Translations under genes and position numbers: made by a program
The notes under the pieces: model-generated
Databases searched by the model: none
What the model was told of the DNA's origin: nothing
The model's input: the letters and a program-made list of their open reading frames with translations, nothing else
Assembly: GCA_004154925.1 (NCBI GenBank)
Contig: QJNS01000028.1
Location: forward strand, 369,491-433,490
DNA length: 64,000 nucleotides
DNA from: Monosporascus cannonballus
Lineage: Eukaryota > Ascomycota > Sordariomycetes > Xylariales
Direction: 5' to 3'
Shown: piece after piece, positions 37,447 to 50,400 of the stretch
How positions within the stretch are numbered: the stretch's first letter is position 1
How the letters are laid out: every line of letters begins with the position of its first letter

Positions 37447-37633
37447 ATGGCATATAATAATTTAAAATTTTGTTTCGATAAAATTAATATATTAATAAAA
37501 TAAATTATCAAAAAATTTATTATTAAGGATGCCGACTTTTCGGATATAAAAGTTAAATAAAATTAAGGTTATTTTTTATATAATATCCTTTTGGCTTTTA
37601 AAAAATATAAAAAAAATAAAAATTATATAACGG
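37447..37633. other. Short spacer between two head-to-head Gypsy insertions
   Basis: Old AT-rich target sequence left between the right ATATT of element B and the left GTTAT of the compound element. No gene is seen. The phrase GGATGCCGACTTTTCGG hints at a former coding repeat but could not be identified. Confidence 0.5.
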
Positions 37634-37638
37634 GTTAT

Positions 37639-38075
37639 TATTATGTCTAAAAAGGGAATTTTATTAAACCCGGAAAAAACCAAGTAAGTTAATTTATTTT
37701 AATTTCTATTTTATTCGGAAAAACCTCGGATTTACGTATATTTTTATTAATTTTTAAAAATATTTGGAAATTTTTAAAAATTACAAGAAAATAATTTTTT
37801 TATAAATTCTAAAAATTAAAAAAAATAAAAGAAAATATATAAAAAAGTAATTTTTTATATAAATAATATTTATTTAATTTTATTTTTTAATTATTAATTT
37901 AAGCCTTTAACTAAAAAATAATTATATCGTTTTTTAATTAAAAGGAAAATTTTTAAAAATTCTTTTTAATAAATAAATTATTAAATTATTTTTCGCTTTA
38001 TTATTATTTATAAATTAAAAACTTTTTTCGGATATTACTTATATTTTCAAATAAATATATAATAAATTCGTTATA
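37639..38075 (+). repeat. First LTR of the compound Gypsy element (C 5' LTR)
   Basis: 437 bp starting TATTATGTCT where the reference LTR has TGTTACGTCC, and ending TTCGTTATA. Strongly mutated. Directly preceded by GTTAT. Confidence 0.88.
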
Positions 38076-41000
38076 TTTTAATAATTTTTTAATTAATAAT
38101 TAACGAATAATTTATCGCCTAATTAAAATATAAATTTTTTTGAATTTAATATAAATAATAATATAAAATAACATTTAAAAAATAAATAATATATATAATT
38201 TTTATTATTAATAAAATTTAACGATTTACCTTTTATTAAAAAAGTTTTTTAATTAATTAATAATATGGCATTTTTTATTATTCGATTTTAAAAAGGATTT
38301 TTTTTTTAATTTTAATAATAATTTTCCTTAATTCTTTAAAAAATTATCGAAATTTAAGATTTAAAGTTAATTAAAGGCTAAAAAAGTTAAGGAGGTAAAG
38401 AAAAAAAACTTATTACGGAAAAAAAACTGGATTTCCTGGCCCAGAAAATCCAGAGTCTGAAAAAAAAAAACGCCCGATTTGTTAAGAAACCAACCTTCCC
38501 TTAATTTGGTTCCCTTAAGGGACGAAACTAGGGAGCCGGTTATTGATTATTTTTAACCGATATAAGATAAATATAAAGAAAAATTCCGGCTTTACTTTTA
38601 TTTGGTATAAACCGAACGCGAAAAAAAATAATTTTACTATTTAATTACTACAAAATGCCAAATATTAAAGGTTATAAACCAATTTTCCCAAAACCTTATA
38701 ACGGATTAAAAAACCTTAATAAATTCTTGGTTTAAGCCAGATTTTACCTTAAGTTTTATAAAAATTCCTTAACAAAAAATTATTAAAAAATAATGGTTAT
38801 TTTTTAATTATTAATCGGATAAATTCGCCAATAATTCGAATTTATTTTAACGGATTATTTTAAAAAATACCCAAAAAAATCCTTAAACTTTATTAATTAT
38901 ATTTTTAATAAATATAAGAATTTTTAAAAAAAAATACGCGTTTTATTTGGAAATCCCGATAAAAAATAAATCGTAATTAAGTAATTTTATTTTTTTTATT
39001 AAATCAAATTAATATTTAAATATATAATTAAATTTAACCGTTTAATAATTATTTTTAATTTGTTAAAAAACGCGTTATTTTATTTTTATTATAATAGCTT
39101 AAAATTTTAAATTAAGGATAAATTATATATAAAACCAAAAAATAAATCCTTTACAAAATATATTGATAAGGTTATTATTATTAACCGATATATCTTTAAT
39201 TAATACCTTAAGAAAAAAAGGACCGGCAAACGAGGTAAAAATAAAGGTTCGAAAAATCAGAATAAAAAAAATAAAGGCAAATTTTAAAAGGAAATAAATT
39301 CTGTTTTAAAGGAGCCCAAAAAAAAACAAATTTAAAATGGAATATTTTAATTATAACAAAAAAAGGTATTTTAAGAATAAATATTATTCCCCCGCTTAAA
39401 GGAATTTTAAAAAAAAAGGGATTTTTTAACCCCAAAAAAAAGCCAAAGCGGCTAAATAAGAAACCGATAATAAGGTAAAAAAGGAAAAGAAAAAAATTAG
39501 TTCGATTTTTTTTTAGCTAAAATTTATTATTGCCATAATTATTTAAATCCAGAGCGATATCCCAAAATACGAAAATTATCTTATTTATTAAAATTTTAAA
39601 ATTAAAACCTATAAATATTATTTAAGATAAACAGTTTCCAAAATAACCATAAAATTAGGATACCAATATTATTTTAATTTTTAAAAATATAAAATATATA
39701 TAAAAAATAATTAATTTTGGCTAAATATTAATAATTACGGATAATTATTTTTAAAGCTTTATAAATTCTTAAAATATATTATTTACTTAAAAAAATTAAC
39801 GGTAAACCCTTATAACTTATTATATTTTATTATTTATTATAATAATAATTATTTCGTTTATTTTAAAGTTAAAGAAAATAATAATTTTTGGCTTAAATAA
39901 GATAACGAAATATTTACCGAACCAGACGATAAATGCCGATATACCGAAATTCCCCGATAGCCAAAATACCTTAAGTTTTATTATTTATATCCCGAATTAA
40001 AACGGAATTAAAAAACCATATCGCAAAAATATTTATGTTATTTTCCGATATTTTGTATTTAATATAAATTTTTAAATATAAAAATATTTTTTTCGGAAAT
40101 TTACTTTTTTAATTCCATAATCCGGAAGGTATAAGGATAACGAAAAAGCTAAAAAAAAAAAACTTTAATATAAATATAGCAAAAAAATATAATTTAAATA
40201 CAAAAATAATCAATATACCAAATATGTTATCAGAAAAGTGCGTAAATAAAGGTTTACTTAAGCCGGAAAAAATTAAAAATCAAAAAATTATAAAGGCTTT
40301 CGAAATTAAGATATCGAAAAGCCCCAGTTTATAAAACCTTATATAAAACGATAAAAGGAATACGTAATTAAATTAAGATTTTTTTTAATACAAAAATAAA
40401 ATATTCAAAATAATAATTAATTCCGGCATAAAAAGTAATTTTATTTTTCTTACTGTAATAAAAAGATATTAAATTCCTTAGAAATATAAATTAAAATTTT
40501 ACAAATTACGTACGGTAAATGGAAGTTTATCCATATATAAAAATGGGCGAATTTTTCGGGAAATTGAAAAACTTTTAATATAAATTTAAGGATATTAGGA
40601 ATACGTTTTATTGGATATTACCGATATCTTTAAACATAATATTATTTTGGGAATACCTTAGTTTTATTTTAGTAATTTACGAATTAATTAAAAAAAACGA
40701 ATATTTTTTTGGGATAAAATAATAGGAAAAAACGATCGAAAAATTTGTTATATTATTAAGGAAATACGGATTTTTAATTAAGTTTTTACGGTACTGCCGG
40801 AATATCAAGGATTTAAGCGATTATTTAAAGATAAAGAAAATTATGAGTTACCGTTACATAATTAATAAAATTATCGGATATTTATTAAAAAAAGGCATTA
40901 TTTTAAACTTTATAAAATTTACCATATAAACCCAGAAAAGTTAAAGGTTTTATAAAAAAACATATAATTAAATTTAAAAAAAAATATATCCAGCCTTTTA

Positions 41001-41317
41001 ACTCCCTTGTTAAATATCTTATTTTTATGGTACCAAAAACCAAAAATAATAAACAAAAAATTGACGAAAACGGAAACCTTATTTATCGAAAGGTAATTAA
41101 TTATAAATAGTTAAATAATATTACGATTAAAAATAAATATTTTTTAATATTTATGAACATTTTAAAGGAAAATGTTAATAAAGCCAAATAATTTATAGTA
41201 TTTGACTTACGCGATAGATATTATTGTATTAGAATGGCCAAAGGAGAAAAGTGGAAAATAATATTTAGAACGGTATATGGATTTTACGAGTACCGAGTAA
41301 TACTTATAGGACTTATT

Positions 41318-41753
41318 TGTTACGTCCAAAAAGGGGACTCCATTAGACCTAAAAAAGACTAGGTAAGCTAACCTATTTTGATCTCTATTTCGCTCGGAGA
41401 AACCTCGGATTTACGTATATCTTTATTAATTTCCAAAAATACCCGGAAACTTCCAAAAATTACGAAAAAATGGTTTTTCGTAAACCCCAAAAATTAAAAA
41501 AAATAAAGGAAAATATATAATAAAATAATTTTTTATATAAATAACATTTATTTAATTTTGCTTTTTAATTATTAATTTAAGTTTTTAATTAAAAAATAAT
41601 TATATTATTTTTTAATTTAAAAAAAAATCTTTAAAAAATCTTTTTAATAAATAAATTATTAAATTATTTTTTACTCTATTATTACCTGCAAATTAAAAAC
41701 CTTTTTCGGATATTATTTATATTTCTAAATAAATATATAATAAGTTCGTTATA
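41318..41753 (+). repeat. 5' LTR of element D
   Basis: 436 bp. The first 150 bp are close to the reference (TGTTACGTCC start); the rest is strongly AT-shifted. Confidence 0.9.
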
Positions 41754-41945
41754 TTTTAATAATTTTTTAATTAATAACCGACAAATAATTTATTACCTAA
41801 TTAAAGCATAAATTTTTTTAAATTTAATATAAATAATAATATAAGATAATGTTTAAAAAATAAATAATATATATAATTTTTATTATTAATAAAATTTAAC
41901 GATTTACCTTTTATTAAAAAAGTTTTTTAATTAATTAATAATATA

Positions 41946-42042
41946 NNNNNNNNNNNNNNNNNNNNNNNNNNNNNNNNNNNNNNNNNNNNNNNNNNNNNNN
42001 NNNNNNNNNNNNNNNNNNNNNNNNNNNNNNNNNNNNNNNNNN
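41946..42042. other. Assembly gap (97 N) flanked by identical 94-bp sequences
   Basis: The 94 bases before the gap (41852-41945) and the 94 bases after it (42043-42136) are the same. The simplest reading is two contig ends that overlap and were not merged, so little or no real sequence is missing. A genuine tandem duplication at exactly the gap is less likely. Confidence 0.9.
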
Positions 42043-42139
42043 TTTAAAAAATAAATAATATATATAATTTTTATTATTAATAAAATTTAACGATTTACCT
42101 TTTATTAAAAAAGTTTTTTAATTAATTAATAATATAATA

Positions 42140-43265
42140 CTTTTTATTATTCGATTTTAAAAAAAATTTTCCTTTTAACTTTAATAATAATTTTCCTTAA
42201 TTCCTTAAGAAATTATCGAAATTCAGGATTTAAAGCTAGTTAAAGGCTAAAGGAGTTAAAGAGGTAAAAAAAAAGAACTTATTACGGAAAAAAAACTGGA
42301 TTTTTTGGCCTAAAAGGTTTAGAACTTAAAAAAAGAAAACGCCTAATTTGCTAAGAAACCAACTTTCCTTTAATTTGGCTCCCTTAGGGGACGAAGCCAG
42401 GGAGCCGGTTATCGACTACTTTTAACCGATATAAGATAAACATAAGGAAGAATTCCGGTTCTGCCTTTATTTAGTGCAAACCGGGCGCAAGAAAAAATAA
42501 TTTTACTATTTAGCTATTACGGAATGCCAAATGTTAAAAGTTATAAACCAATTTCTCCAAAACTTTATAACAGATCAAAAAACCTTAATGGATTCTTAAT
42601 TTAGGCCAGATTTTACCTTAAATTTTATGAAAATTCCTTAACGGAAAATTATTAAAAAATAATAGCTATTTTTCAGTTATTAACCGGACGGGTTCGCCAA
42701 TAATTTAAACCCATTTTAACGGATTACTTTAAGAAATACCTAAAAAAATTTTCGGACCTTATTAATTATATTTTTAACGGATATAAAAATTTTAAAAAAA
42801 AAATACGCGCTTTATTCGGAAATCCCAATAAGGAATAAAACGTAATTAAGTAATTTTATTTCCTTTATTAAATTAAATTAACATCCAAATATATAACCGA
42901 ATTTAACCGTTTGGCAGCTATTTTTAATTTGCCAAAAAGCGTATTATTTTATCTTTATTATGATGGCCTAAAACCTTAGGTTAAGGATAAATTATATATG
43001 GAACCAAAAATTGGATTTTTTGCAAAGTACACCGACAAAGCTATCATTGCCGACCGACGCACCTTTGATCGGTACCTTAAGAAGAAGAGGACCGGCAGAC
43101 GAGGTGAAAACAAAGGCTCGAAGAGCCAGAACAGGAAGGACAAGGGCAAGCCTTAGAAGGAAGCAAGTTCCGCTTCGAAGGAGCCCAAGAAAGACAAGTC
43201 CAAAGTGGAATGTTTCAATTGTGGCAAGAAGGGGCATTTCAAGAATGAATGTCATTCCTTTGGAA
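42140..43265 (+). pseudogene. Gag remnant of element D with intact CCHC zinc knuckle
   Basis: The first part (to about 42990) is RIP-degraded. From about 43000 the sequence is nearly unmutated and reads basic nucleocapsid-like peptide (RYLKKKRTGRRGENKG). One TAG follows (after DKGKP, at an expected Gln), then VECFNCGKKGHFKNECHS. The zinc knuckle C-X2-C-X4-H-X4-C lies at 43211-43252 and is the only intact one among the four copies. It ends at the deletion junction with FGM and a stop. In the family Gag packages element RNA into virus-like particles. Confidence 0.75.
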
Positions 43266-43678
43266 TGTAACCATTCCGATTGACGGTCCAAACGAGCAAT
43301 ACGGTTGGACAATTCCTAGAGCTGTTAAACCGCCAAACGTTTTTCCCGTTTTATCCGCAGTTTTTCAGCCCGAATATTTTGTAAAGACGAAAGTGAAACG
43401 TGGTTTCCGTCATAAGTCTGGACGTTGGCCAGCAAACAGTTCTAACAGTTCTTCCGGCCCTTTAGCATTTTGCAAGAAAGTTTCTTTTCGAAATAACGTA
43501 TGTACGGCATAACTTCAAAACCAAAATTAAAGATGGCCTTAGTAAGGTTGCGATAATTCTTAATGGAAGTTTTAACGCATTTTAAAGGTTTACTTAATAT
43601 AGTTAATAACAGTATAACATAAAAAAAATAAAAAGAAAAGAAGTTAATTTACCTGTTAATTTTTAGGGACAAAAATCT

Positions 43679-43695
43679 TGGAAAAAGGGGAATAA
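43679..43695 (+). promoter_or_regulatory. Polypurine tract next to the 3' LTR of element D
   Basis: GGAAAAAGGGGAATAA lies immediately before TGTTAC of the 3' LTR, the position where plus-strand DNA synthesis is primed in LTR retrotransposons. A degraded equivalent precedes the last LTR at 53825. Confidence 0.6.
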
Positions 43696-44131
43696 TGTTA
43701 CATCCAAAAAAGGGATTCCATTAAACCCGGAAAAGACCAGGTAAGTTAACCTGTTTTGATTTTTATTTCGTTCGGAGAAACCTCGGATTTATGTATATTT
43801 TTGTTAATTTTTAAAGATACCCGGAAACCTTTAAAGATTACGAAAAGATGGTTTTTCGTAAACCCCAAAGACCAAAGGAGATAAGGAAGGATATATAATA
43901 AAGTAATTTTTTATATAAATAATACCTACTTAATTTCGCTTTTTAGTTATTAATCTAAGCCTTTAACTAAGAGGTAATTATACTGTTTTTTAATTAAAGG
44001 GAAAGTTTTTAAAAAACCTTTTTAACGAATAGATCACTAAATTATTTTTCGCCTTATTATTACCTGCAAATCAAGAACCCTTTTCGGATACTGCTTATAC
44101 CTCCAGGTGGATGTATGACAGGTTTGTTACA
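43696..44131 (+). repeat. 3' LTR of element D
   Basis: 436 bp, TGTTACATCC to TTTGTTACA, moderately mutated and directly followed by TTATT. Confidence 0.9.
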
Positions 44132-47042
44132 TTATTAATGCCCCTGCCAGCTTCCAAAATTTGGTAATAATCACTTTTCGGAAGTTCTTAAATAAATTCA
44201 TGTTTGTCTACCTCGACGATATCCTTATTTACTTAAAAACCCTAAAGGAGCATAAAAAGCATATAGTTTAAATACTTAGAACTTTAAATAAAGCTAATAT
44301 TCGAATTAACCCAGCCAAAAATATATGGCATACGTAAAAACTAAATTTTTTAAGGTTTACTTTTATTTCCGGTTAAATTTAGATTTAACGCTTTAAATTG
44401 GAAGTAATTAAGGATTAGCTTATCCCCGATAAGGCGACCGTTATAAATATCCGGCAAATCTTAGGATTTACGGATTACGTACATAACCTAATCGAAAAAT
44501 ACGGAAATATCGTTAAACTATTAACAAAACTTATTATTAAGGAATACGTTAAAAAAGAATTTAAGCTCCCAGAAAAAGCAAAAAAAATATTCCAAAAACT
44601 AAAAAAAACAATTACTAACGGATTAATAATGAAAATACCAAATCCAGATAAAAAAAAACGCCTAAAAACCGATATTTTAAAATATGCCCTGGGCGTAATT
44701 CTAAAATAATAAAAAAATAACAATAAATAATACCTAATGGTTTATTATTTAAAAGCATTTCGAAATGTAAAATTCAAATACCAGATTTACGATAAAAAGC
44801 TATTAATAATTATTAATGTTTTTAAGGAATAAAAATTTTACCTTAATAAAATAAAAAAACCTTTCGATATTTATTTTAATTATAAAAGTTTTACGTAATT
44901 TATAAAAGTTTAAAAATTAAATAAATAATATAAAAGATAAATAATTTTTCTGTCCAGATTTAATTTTAAAATATATTATATCAAAGGAAAAAAAAATATC
45001 CAGGTAAATATTTTTAATCGTAAAAGAAATTACGATTCCAAAGTTCCCAAAAGAAGTATGCAAATATTATAATATAATAAGGACGGTATTATATAGTTAT
45101 ATAAAATCGTAAAAAAATTAACCATAAAACTTTTAATACGGTTCCGGAATTTTTACGATATGGAAAAATAAAAAAAGGTTTAATAATTAAAAAGGTAATT
45201 AAAGGATTAATTATTATATTATGGAAAAATTTATGTTTTAAAAAATTAATAAAAATAATTTATAAAGGAATTTTACGAAAACTTATTGCATAGATATTAA
45301 GGGATTTTTAAGATTACCAGATAGTTATAAAAAAAATATAATTTTCCAAAATTATAATAAATAATTAAGAAAATAATTAAGGATTGTAATATTTGTAATA
45401 AGGTTAAGGTAATACGTTATAAACCTTATAGATTATTATAATTTATTAATATTTTAAATAAAGTATAAAATATTATAACTTAGGATTTTATTATTAATTT
45501 ATTTTTATTTAAAAACTTAATTATTGGAGTTAAATATAATGGAATATAGGTAATTATTAATAGATTTACCAAATATAGGTACTTTTTACTTTTTAAAGGA
45601 AACGTAATAATAAAATAATTGGTTTATGTTTTTATTAAATATTACCTTGATAAATATGGAATACCAGAAAAAATTATTTCCGACAGAAATATGCTTTTTA
45701 TTTTAAAATTTGGTACTAGTTTTTTTAAATAAATTGGTATTAAATTTAAATTTTCGACAGCGTATTATCCTTAAATAAATAAATAAATAAAGCGGCTTAA
45801 TTAAACTTTGGAATAATATTTTCGAAATTATATTAATTATTAACAAAATAACTAGATAAAATTTTTATTATTGGTATAAATTATTTATAATATATTTATT
45901 AACGAAAATATAGGCATATCCTTTTATATAGTTATATACGGATACGATATAAAAATAAAACGACCTAAATAATTATTTAATAAGATACTAAAAATTATTA
46001 CGATTGCCTTAAAAGCAAAAATATTAATAACAGAAATTAAAACGATCTAAGTCCGTTTCCAAAATAAATTGCGATTTTTTTAATAACGAATAACTTAATA
46101 TTATAATAGGAAATAAATTAAAAGATTAATTTTAACGAAAAGAAATAAAGTTTACTTATTATATTAAAAACAAAACGTAATTTTAAATATTTTAAAAATT
46201 AAAACGAAAAAATTTAATAATAAATTTAATTTTAAAAAATTTGGCCCGTTTAAAGTTAATACAATCGTTTCCAGAATTAATTACTGATTATCGTTACCCA
46301 AAAATATGAAAATATACCTTGTTTTCCATATTTTTCTGCTTAAATTAGTATTTAAAAACGTCCCGTTAAAAACGGATTTAAAATTTGAAAAAGATTCCGA
46401 CAAATACGAAATCGAATAAATATTAGATTTTAAAATGGTTAAAAATAAAGTTCAGTATTTAGTTAAATAAAAAGATTACTTATTTAAAAAAATATATAGA
46501 AATTATTTAATTACTTAACGAATATGATAAACCTGGTTAAGACGTTTTACCGCCAGAATCCTGACCGATTATTTCCAAAGCGGCCAAAGTCGTAGGTAAT
46601 AACGTACCCCCATAAAAGTTTAACCTTGCGTCGTTTTAATCGAAAAAAATAAAGGCCTCCGCCGAGATACCCGTTTTTAATGCAAGCTGTACTTGCTTTT
46701 TTTCTATCTAATGACGTTTTTCTTTTACTTTTTTTTGTTTTTTTAATTTGTTTATGCTTTTAAAACCTTTTTAAATAAATAATATTCCTTTGGAATATAA
46801 CTATTCCGATTAACGGTCCAAACGAAAAATACGGTTGGATAATTCCTGGAATTATTAAACCGCTAAACGTTTTTCCCGTTTTATTTGCAATTTTTTAATC
46901 CGAATATTTTGTAAAAACGAAAGTGAAACGTAATTTCCGTCATAAATCTGGACGTTGGCCAATAAACAGTTCTGATAGCTTTTCCGGCCCTTTAGCATTT
47001 TGTAAAAAAGTTTCTTTTCGAAATAACGTATATACGGCATAA

Positions 47043-47478
47043 TGTTACGTCCAAGAAGGGGACTCCACTAGACCCGGAAGAGACCAGGTAAGCTGACCTA
47101 TTTTGATCTCCATTTCGCTCGGAGAAACCTCGGATTTACGTATATTTTTGTTAATTTCCAAAGATATCCGGAAATCTTTAGAAATTACGAAAAAATGGTT
47201 TTTCGTAAACCCCAAAAATTAAAAAAGATAAAGGAAAATATATAGAAAAATAATTTCTTATATAAATAATATTTATTTAATTTCGTTTTTTAGTTATTAA
47301 TTTAAGTTTTTAACCAAAAGATAATTATATTATTTTTTAATTAAAAAAAAAGTTTTTAAAAAACTTTTTTAATAAATAAATTATTAAATTATTTTTCGCC
47401 TTATTATTATTTATAAATTAAAAACTTTTTTCGGATATTATTTATATTTTTAGGTAAATATATAATAAGTTCGTTATA
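47043..47478 (+). repeat. Middle LTR of the compound Gypsy element (shared by C and E)
   Basis: 436 bp. The first ~100 bases match the reference LTR almost perfectly (TGTTACGTCCAAGAAGGGGA) and the rest is heavily mutated. The left junction is GGCATAA|TGTTAC without a polypurine tract. The right side continues into a normal 5' internal region. Confidence 0.88.
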
Positions 47479-50400
47479 TTTTGATAATTTTTTAATTAAT
47501 AGCCGATAAATAATTTATTGCCTAATTAAGGTATAAACCTTTTTGAATTTAATATAAATAATAATATAAAATAATATTTAAAAAATAAATAATATATATG
47601 ATTTTTATTATTAATTAACGAAATATTATTAATAAGATTTAATAATTTATTTTTTATTAAAAAAGTTTTTTAATTAATTAATAATATCATACTTTTTATT
47701 ATTCGATCCCAGGGAAAATTTTCCTTTTAATTTTAATAATAATTTTTTTTAACTTTTTAAAAAATTATCGAAATTCAGGATTTAGAGCTAATTAAAGGTT
47801 AAAGAAGCTAAAGAGGTAAAAAAAAAAGAATTTATTACGGAAGAAAAATTGGATTTCCTGGTTTAAAAAGTTTAAAGCCTGGAAAAAGAAAACGCCCGAT
47901 TCGCCAAAAAACTAACTTTCCCTTAGTTTGGCTTTTTTAGGGAACGAAGTTAAGGAGCCGGTTATCGACCATTTTTGACCGACATAAGATAAATATAGGG
48001 AAGAATTCCGGTTTTGCTTTTGTTTGGTACAAACCGGACGTAAAAAGGAATAGTTTTACCGCCTAGTTATTACAGAATACTAAACATTAAAAGTTATAAA
48101 CCAATTTTTTTAAAATTTTATGACGGATTAAAAAACCTTAATAAATTTTTGGTTTAAGCCAGATTTTACCTTAAGTTTTATAAAAATTCCCTAATGGAAA
48201 ATTATTAAAAAGTAATAACTATTTTTTAGTTATTAACCGGACGGATTTATTAATAATTCGAATTTATTTTAACGGATTATTTTAAAAGATATTTAAAGGA
48301 ATTTTCGGATTTTATTAATTATATTTTTAACGGGTATAAGAATTTTAAAAAAAAAATACGCGTTTTATTCGGAAATCCCGATAAAAAATAAAACGTAATT
48401 AAGTAATTTTATTTTTTTTATTAAATTAAATTAATATCCGAATATATAATTAAATTTAATTGTTTGGTAATTATTTTTAATTTGTTAAAAAATATGTTAT
48501 TTTATTTTTATTATAATAATTTAAAATTTTAAGTTAAGGATAAATTATATATAAAATTAAAAAAATGGATTTTTTATAAAGTATACCGATAAAGTTATTA
48601 TTGCCGACCGACGTACTTTTAATCGGTACTTTAAAAAGAAAAAAACCGGTAAACGAAGTAAAAATAAAGGCTTAAAAAGCCAGAATAAGAAGGATAAAAG
48701 TAAGCCTTAAAAGGAAGTAAGTTCCGTTTCGAAAAAGCCCAAAAAAAATAAGTTTAAAGTGAAATATTTTAATTATGGCAAAAAGGGGCATTTTAAGAAT
48801 AAATGTTATTTTTCCGCCCAGAGGAACTTTAAAAAAGGAAGGATTTTTTAATTTTAGAAAAAAATTAAAGCGGTTAAATAAAAAACCGATAGTGAGGCAG
48901 AAAAAAAAAAGAAAAAAATTAGTTCGATTTTTTTCCAGCCAGAATTTATTATCGCCATAACTATTTAAATCCAGAACGATATCCCAGAATACGAAAATTA
49001 TCCCATTTATTAGAATTTTAAGGTTAAAACCTGTAAATATTATCTAGGATAAATGGTTTTTAAGATAACCATAAAGCTAGGATGCCAATATTATTTTAAT
49101 TCCTAGAAGTATAAGATATATATAAAGAATAGCTAGTTTTGGCCAAATATTAGTAATTACGGATAATTATCCTTAAAGTTTTATAAGCTTTTAAAATATA
49201 TTATTTACCCAAAAGAATTAACGGTAAACCTTTACGACCTATTATATTTTATTACCTATTATAACGATAATTATTTTATTTATTTTAAAGTTAAAAAAGA
49301 TAACGATTTTTAGCTTAAATAGGATAACAAAATATTTACCGAACTAAATAATAAATGCCGATATACCGAAATTCCCCGATAGCCAGAATATCTTAAATTT
49401 TGTTATTTGCATCCCGAATTAAAATGGAATTAAAAGGCTATATCGTAAGGATATTTATGTTATTTTTCGATATTTTGCATTTAATATAAGCTTTTAGATA
49501 TAGAAATACTTTTTTCGGAGATTTACTTTTTTGATTTTATAATCCGGAGGGTATAAGGATAATAAAAAAGCTAAAAAAAAAGATCTTAATATAAGTATGA
49601 TAAAAAAATATAGTTTAGATATAAAAACGATTAATGCATTAAATATGTTATTAGAAAAATTTGCGAATAAAGGTTTATTTAAGCCGGAAAAAATCAAAAA
49701 TTAAAAAATTATAAAGGTTTTCGAAATTAAGGTATTAAAAAGTTTTAATTTATAAAACCTTATATAAAGCGATAAAAGGAATACGTAATTAGATCGAGAT
49801 TTTTTTTTTAGTATAAAAATAAAACGTTTAAAGTAATAATTAATTTTGGTATAAAAGGTAATTTTATTTTTCTTACCGCAGTAAAAAAATATTAGATTTC
49901 CTGGAGATATAAATTAAAGTTTTATAAATTACGTACGGTAAATAAAAGCTTATTTATATACGAAGGTAAACGAGTTTTTCGGGAAATTAAAAAATTTTTA
50001 ATATAAATTTAAGGATATTAGGAATATATTTTGCTGGATATTACCGATATTTTTAAATACGATATTATTTTGGGAATACCTTAATTTTATTTTAGCAATT
50101 TACGAATTAATTAAAAAAAACAAATATTTTTTTAGGATAAAATATTAGGAAAAAATGATTAAGAAATTTGTTATGTTATTAAGGAAATACAGATTTTTGA
50201 TTAAGTTTTTACGGTACTGCCGGAATATTAAGGATTTAAGTAATTATTTAAAAATAAAAAAGATTATAAGTTACCGTTATATAATTAATAAAATTATCGG
50301 ATATTTATTAAAAAAGGGTATTATTTTAAGTTTTATAAAATTTATTATATAAATTTAGAAAAATTAAAGGTTTTATAAAAAAGCATATAATTAGATTTAA

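Larger units (their letters stand above)
41313..44136 (+). mobile_element. Element D: pol-deleted, non-autonomous Gypsy derivative nested in C
   Basis: LTRs 41318-41753 and 43696-44131 are each 436 bp. TTATT flanks both sides (41313-41317 and 44132-44136). Removing the insert and one TTATT restores a continuous RT reading frame in C, as seen uninterrupted in E near 50735. The internal region is only about 1.9 kb. Gag runs to the end of its zinc knuckle and is then joined directly at about 43253-43257 to the segment that normally lies downstream of the chromodomain. Protease, RT, RNase H, integrase and chromodomain are absent. It would have depended on enzymes from a full-length relative. Confidence 0.9.
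38076..47042 (+). pseudogene. Gag-Pol remnant of element C (interrupted by element D)
   Basis: Segments 38076-41317 and 44137-47042 form one degraded Gypsy polyprotein. The gag knuckle near 39330-39390 reads YFNYNKK..YF with its Cys and His codons mutated. RT is broken by D just after GFYEYRV...GL at 41317. It resumes at 44137, where NAPASFQ-like sequence leads to YLDD at 44209-44220. RNase H (DILKYALGVIL) and integrase follow. The chromodomain at about 46400-46490 reads KYEIE, stop, ILDFKMVKNKVQYLVK, stop, KDY. The chromodomain places the family in the chromovirus branch, whose members target heterochromatin. About 183 bp before the middle LTR, including the polypurine tract, is missing. Confidence 0.75.

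Noticed and set aside
42992..43312. 106-codon minus-strand frame in element D and similar minus or plus frames at 35624-35947 and 39208-39435
   Set aside because: They are complements of the basic, Lys/Arg-rich gag sequence, which gives hydrophobic-looking peptides (Phe/Leu/Ile) that resemble membrane proteins but are artefacts.
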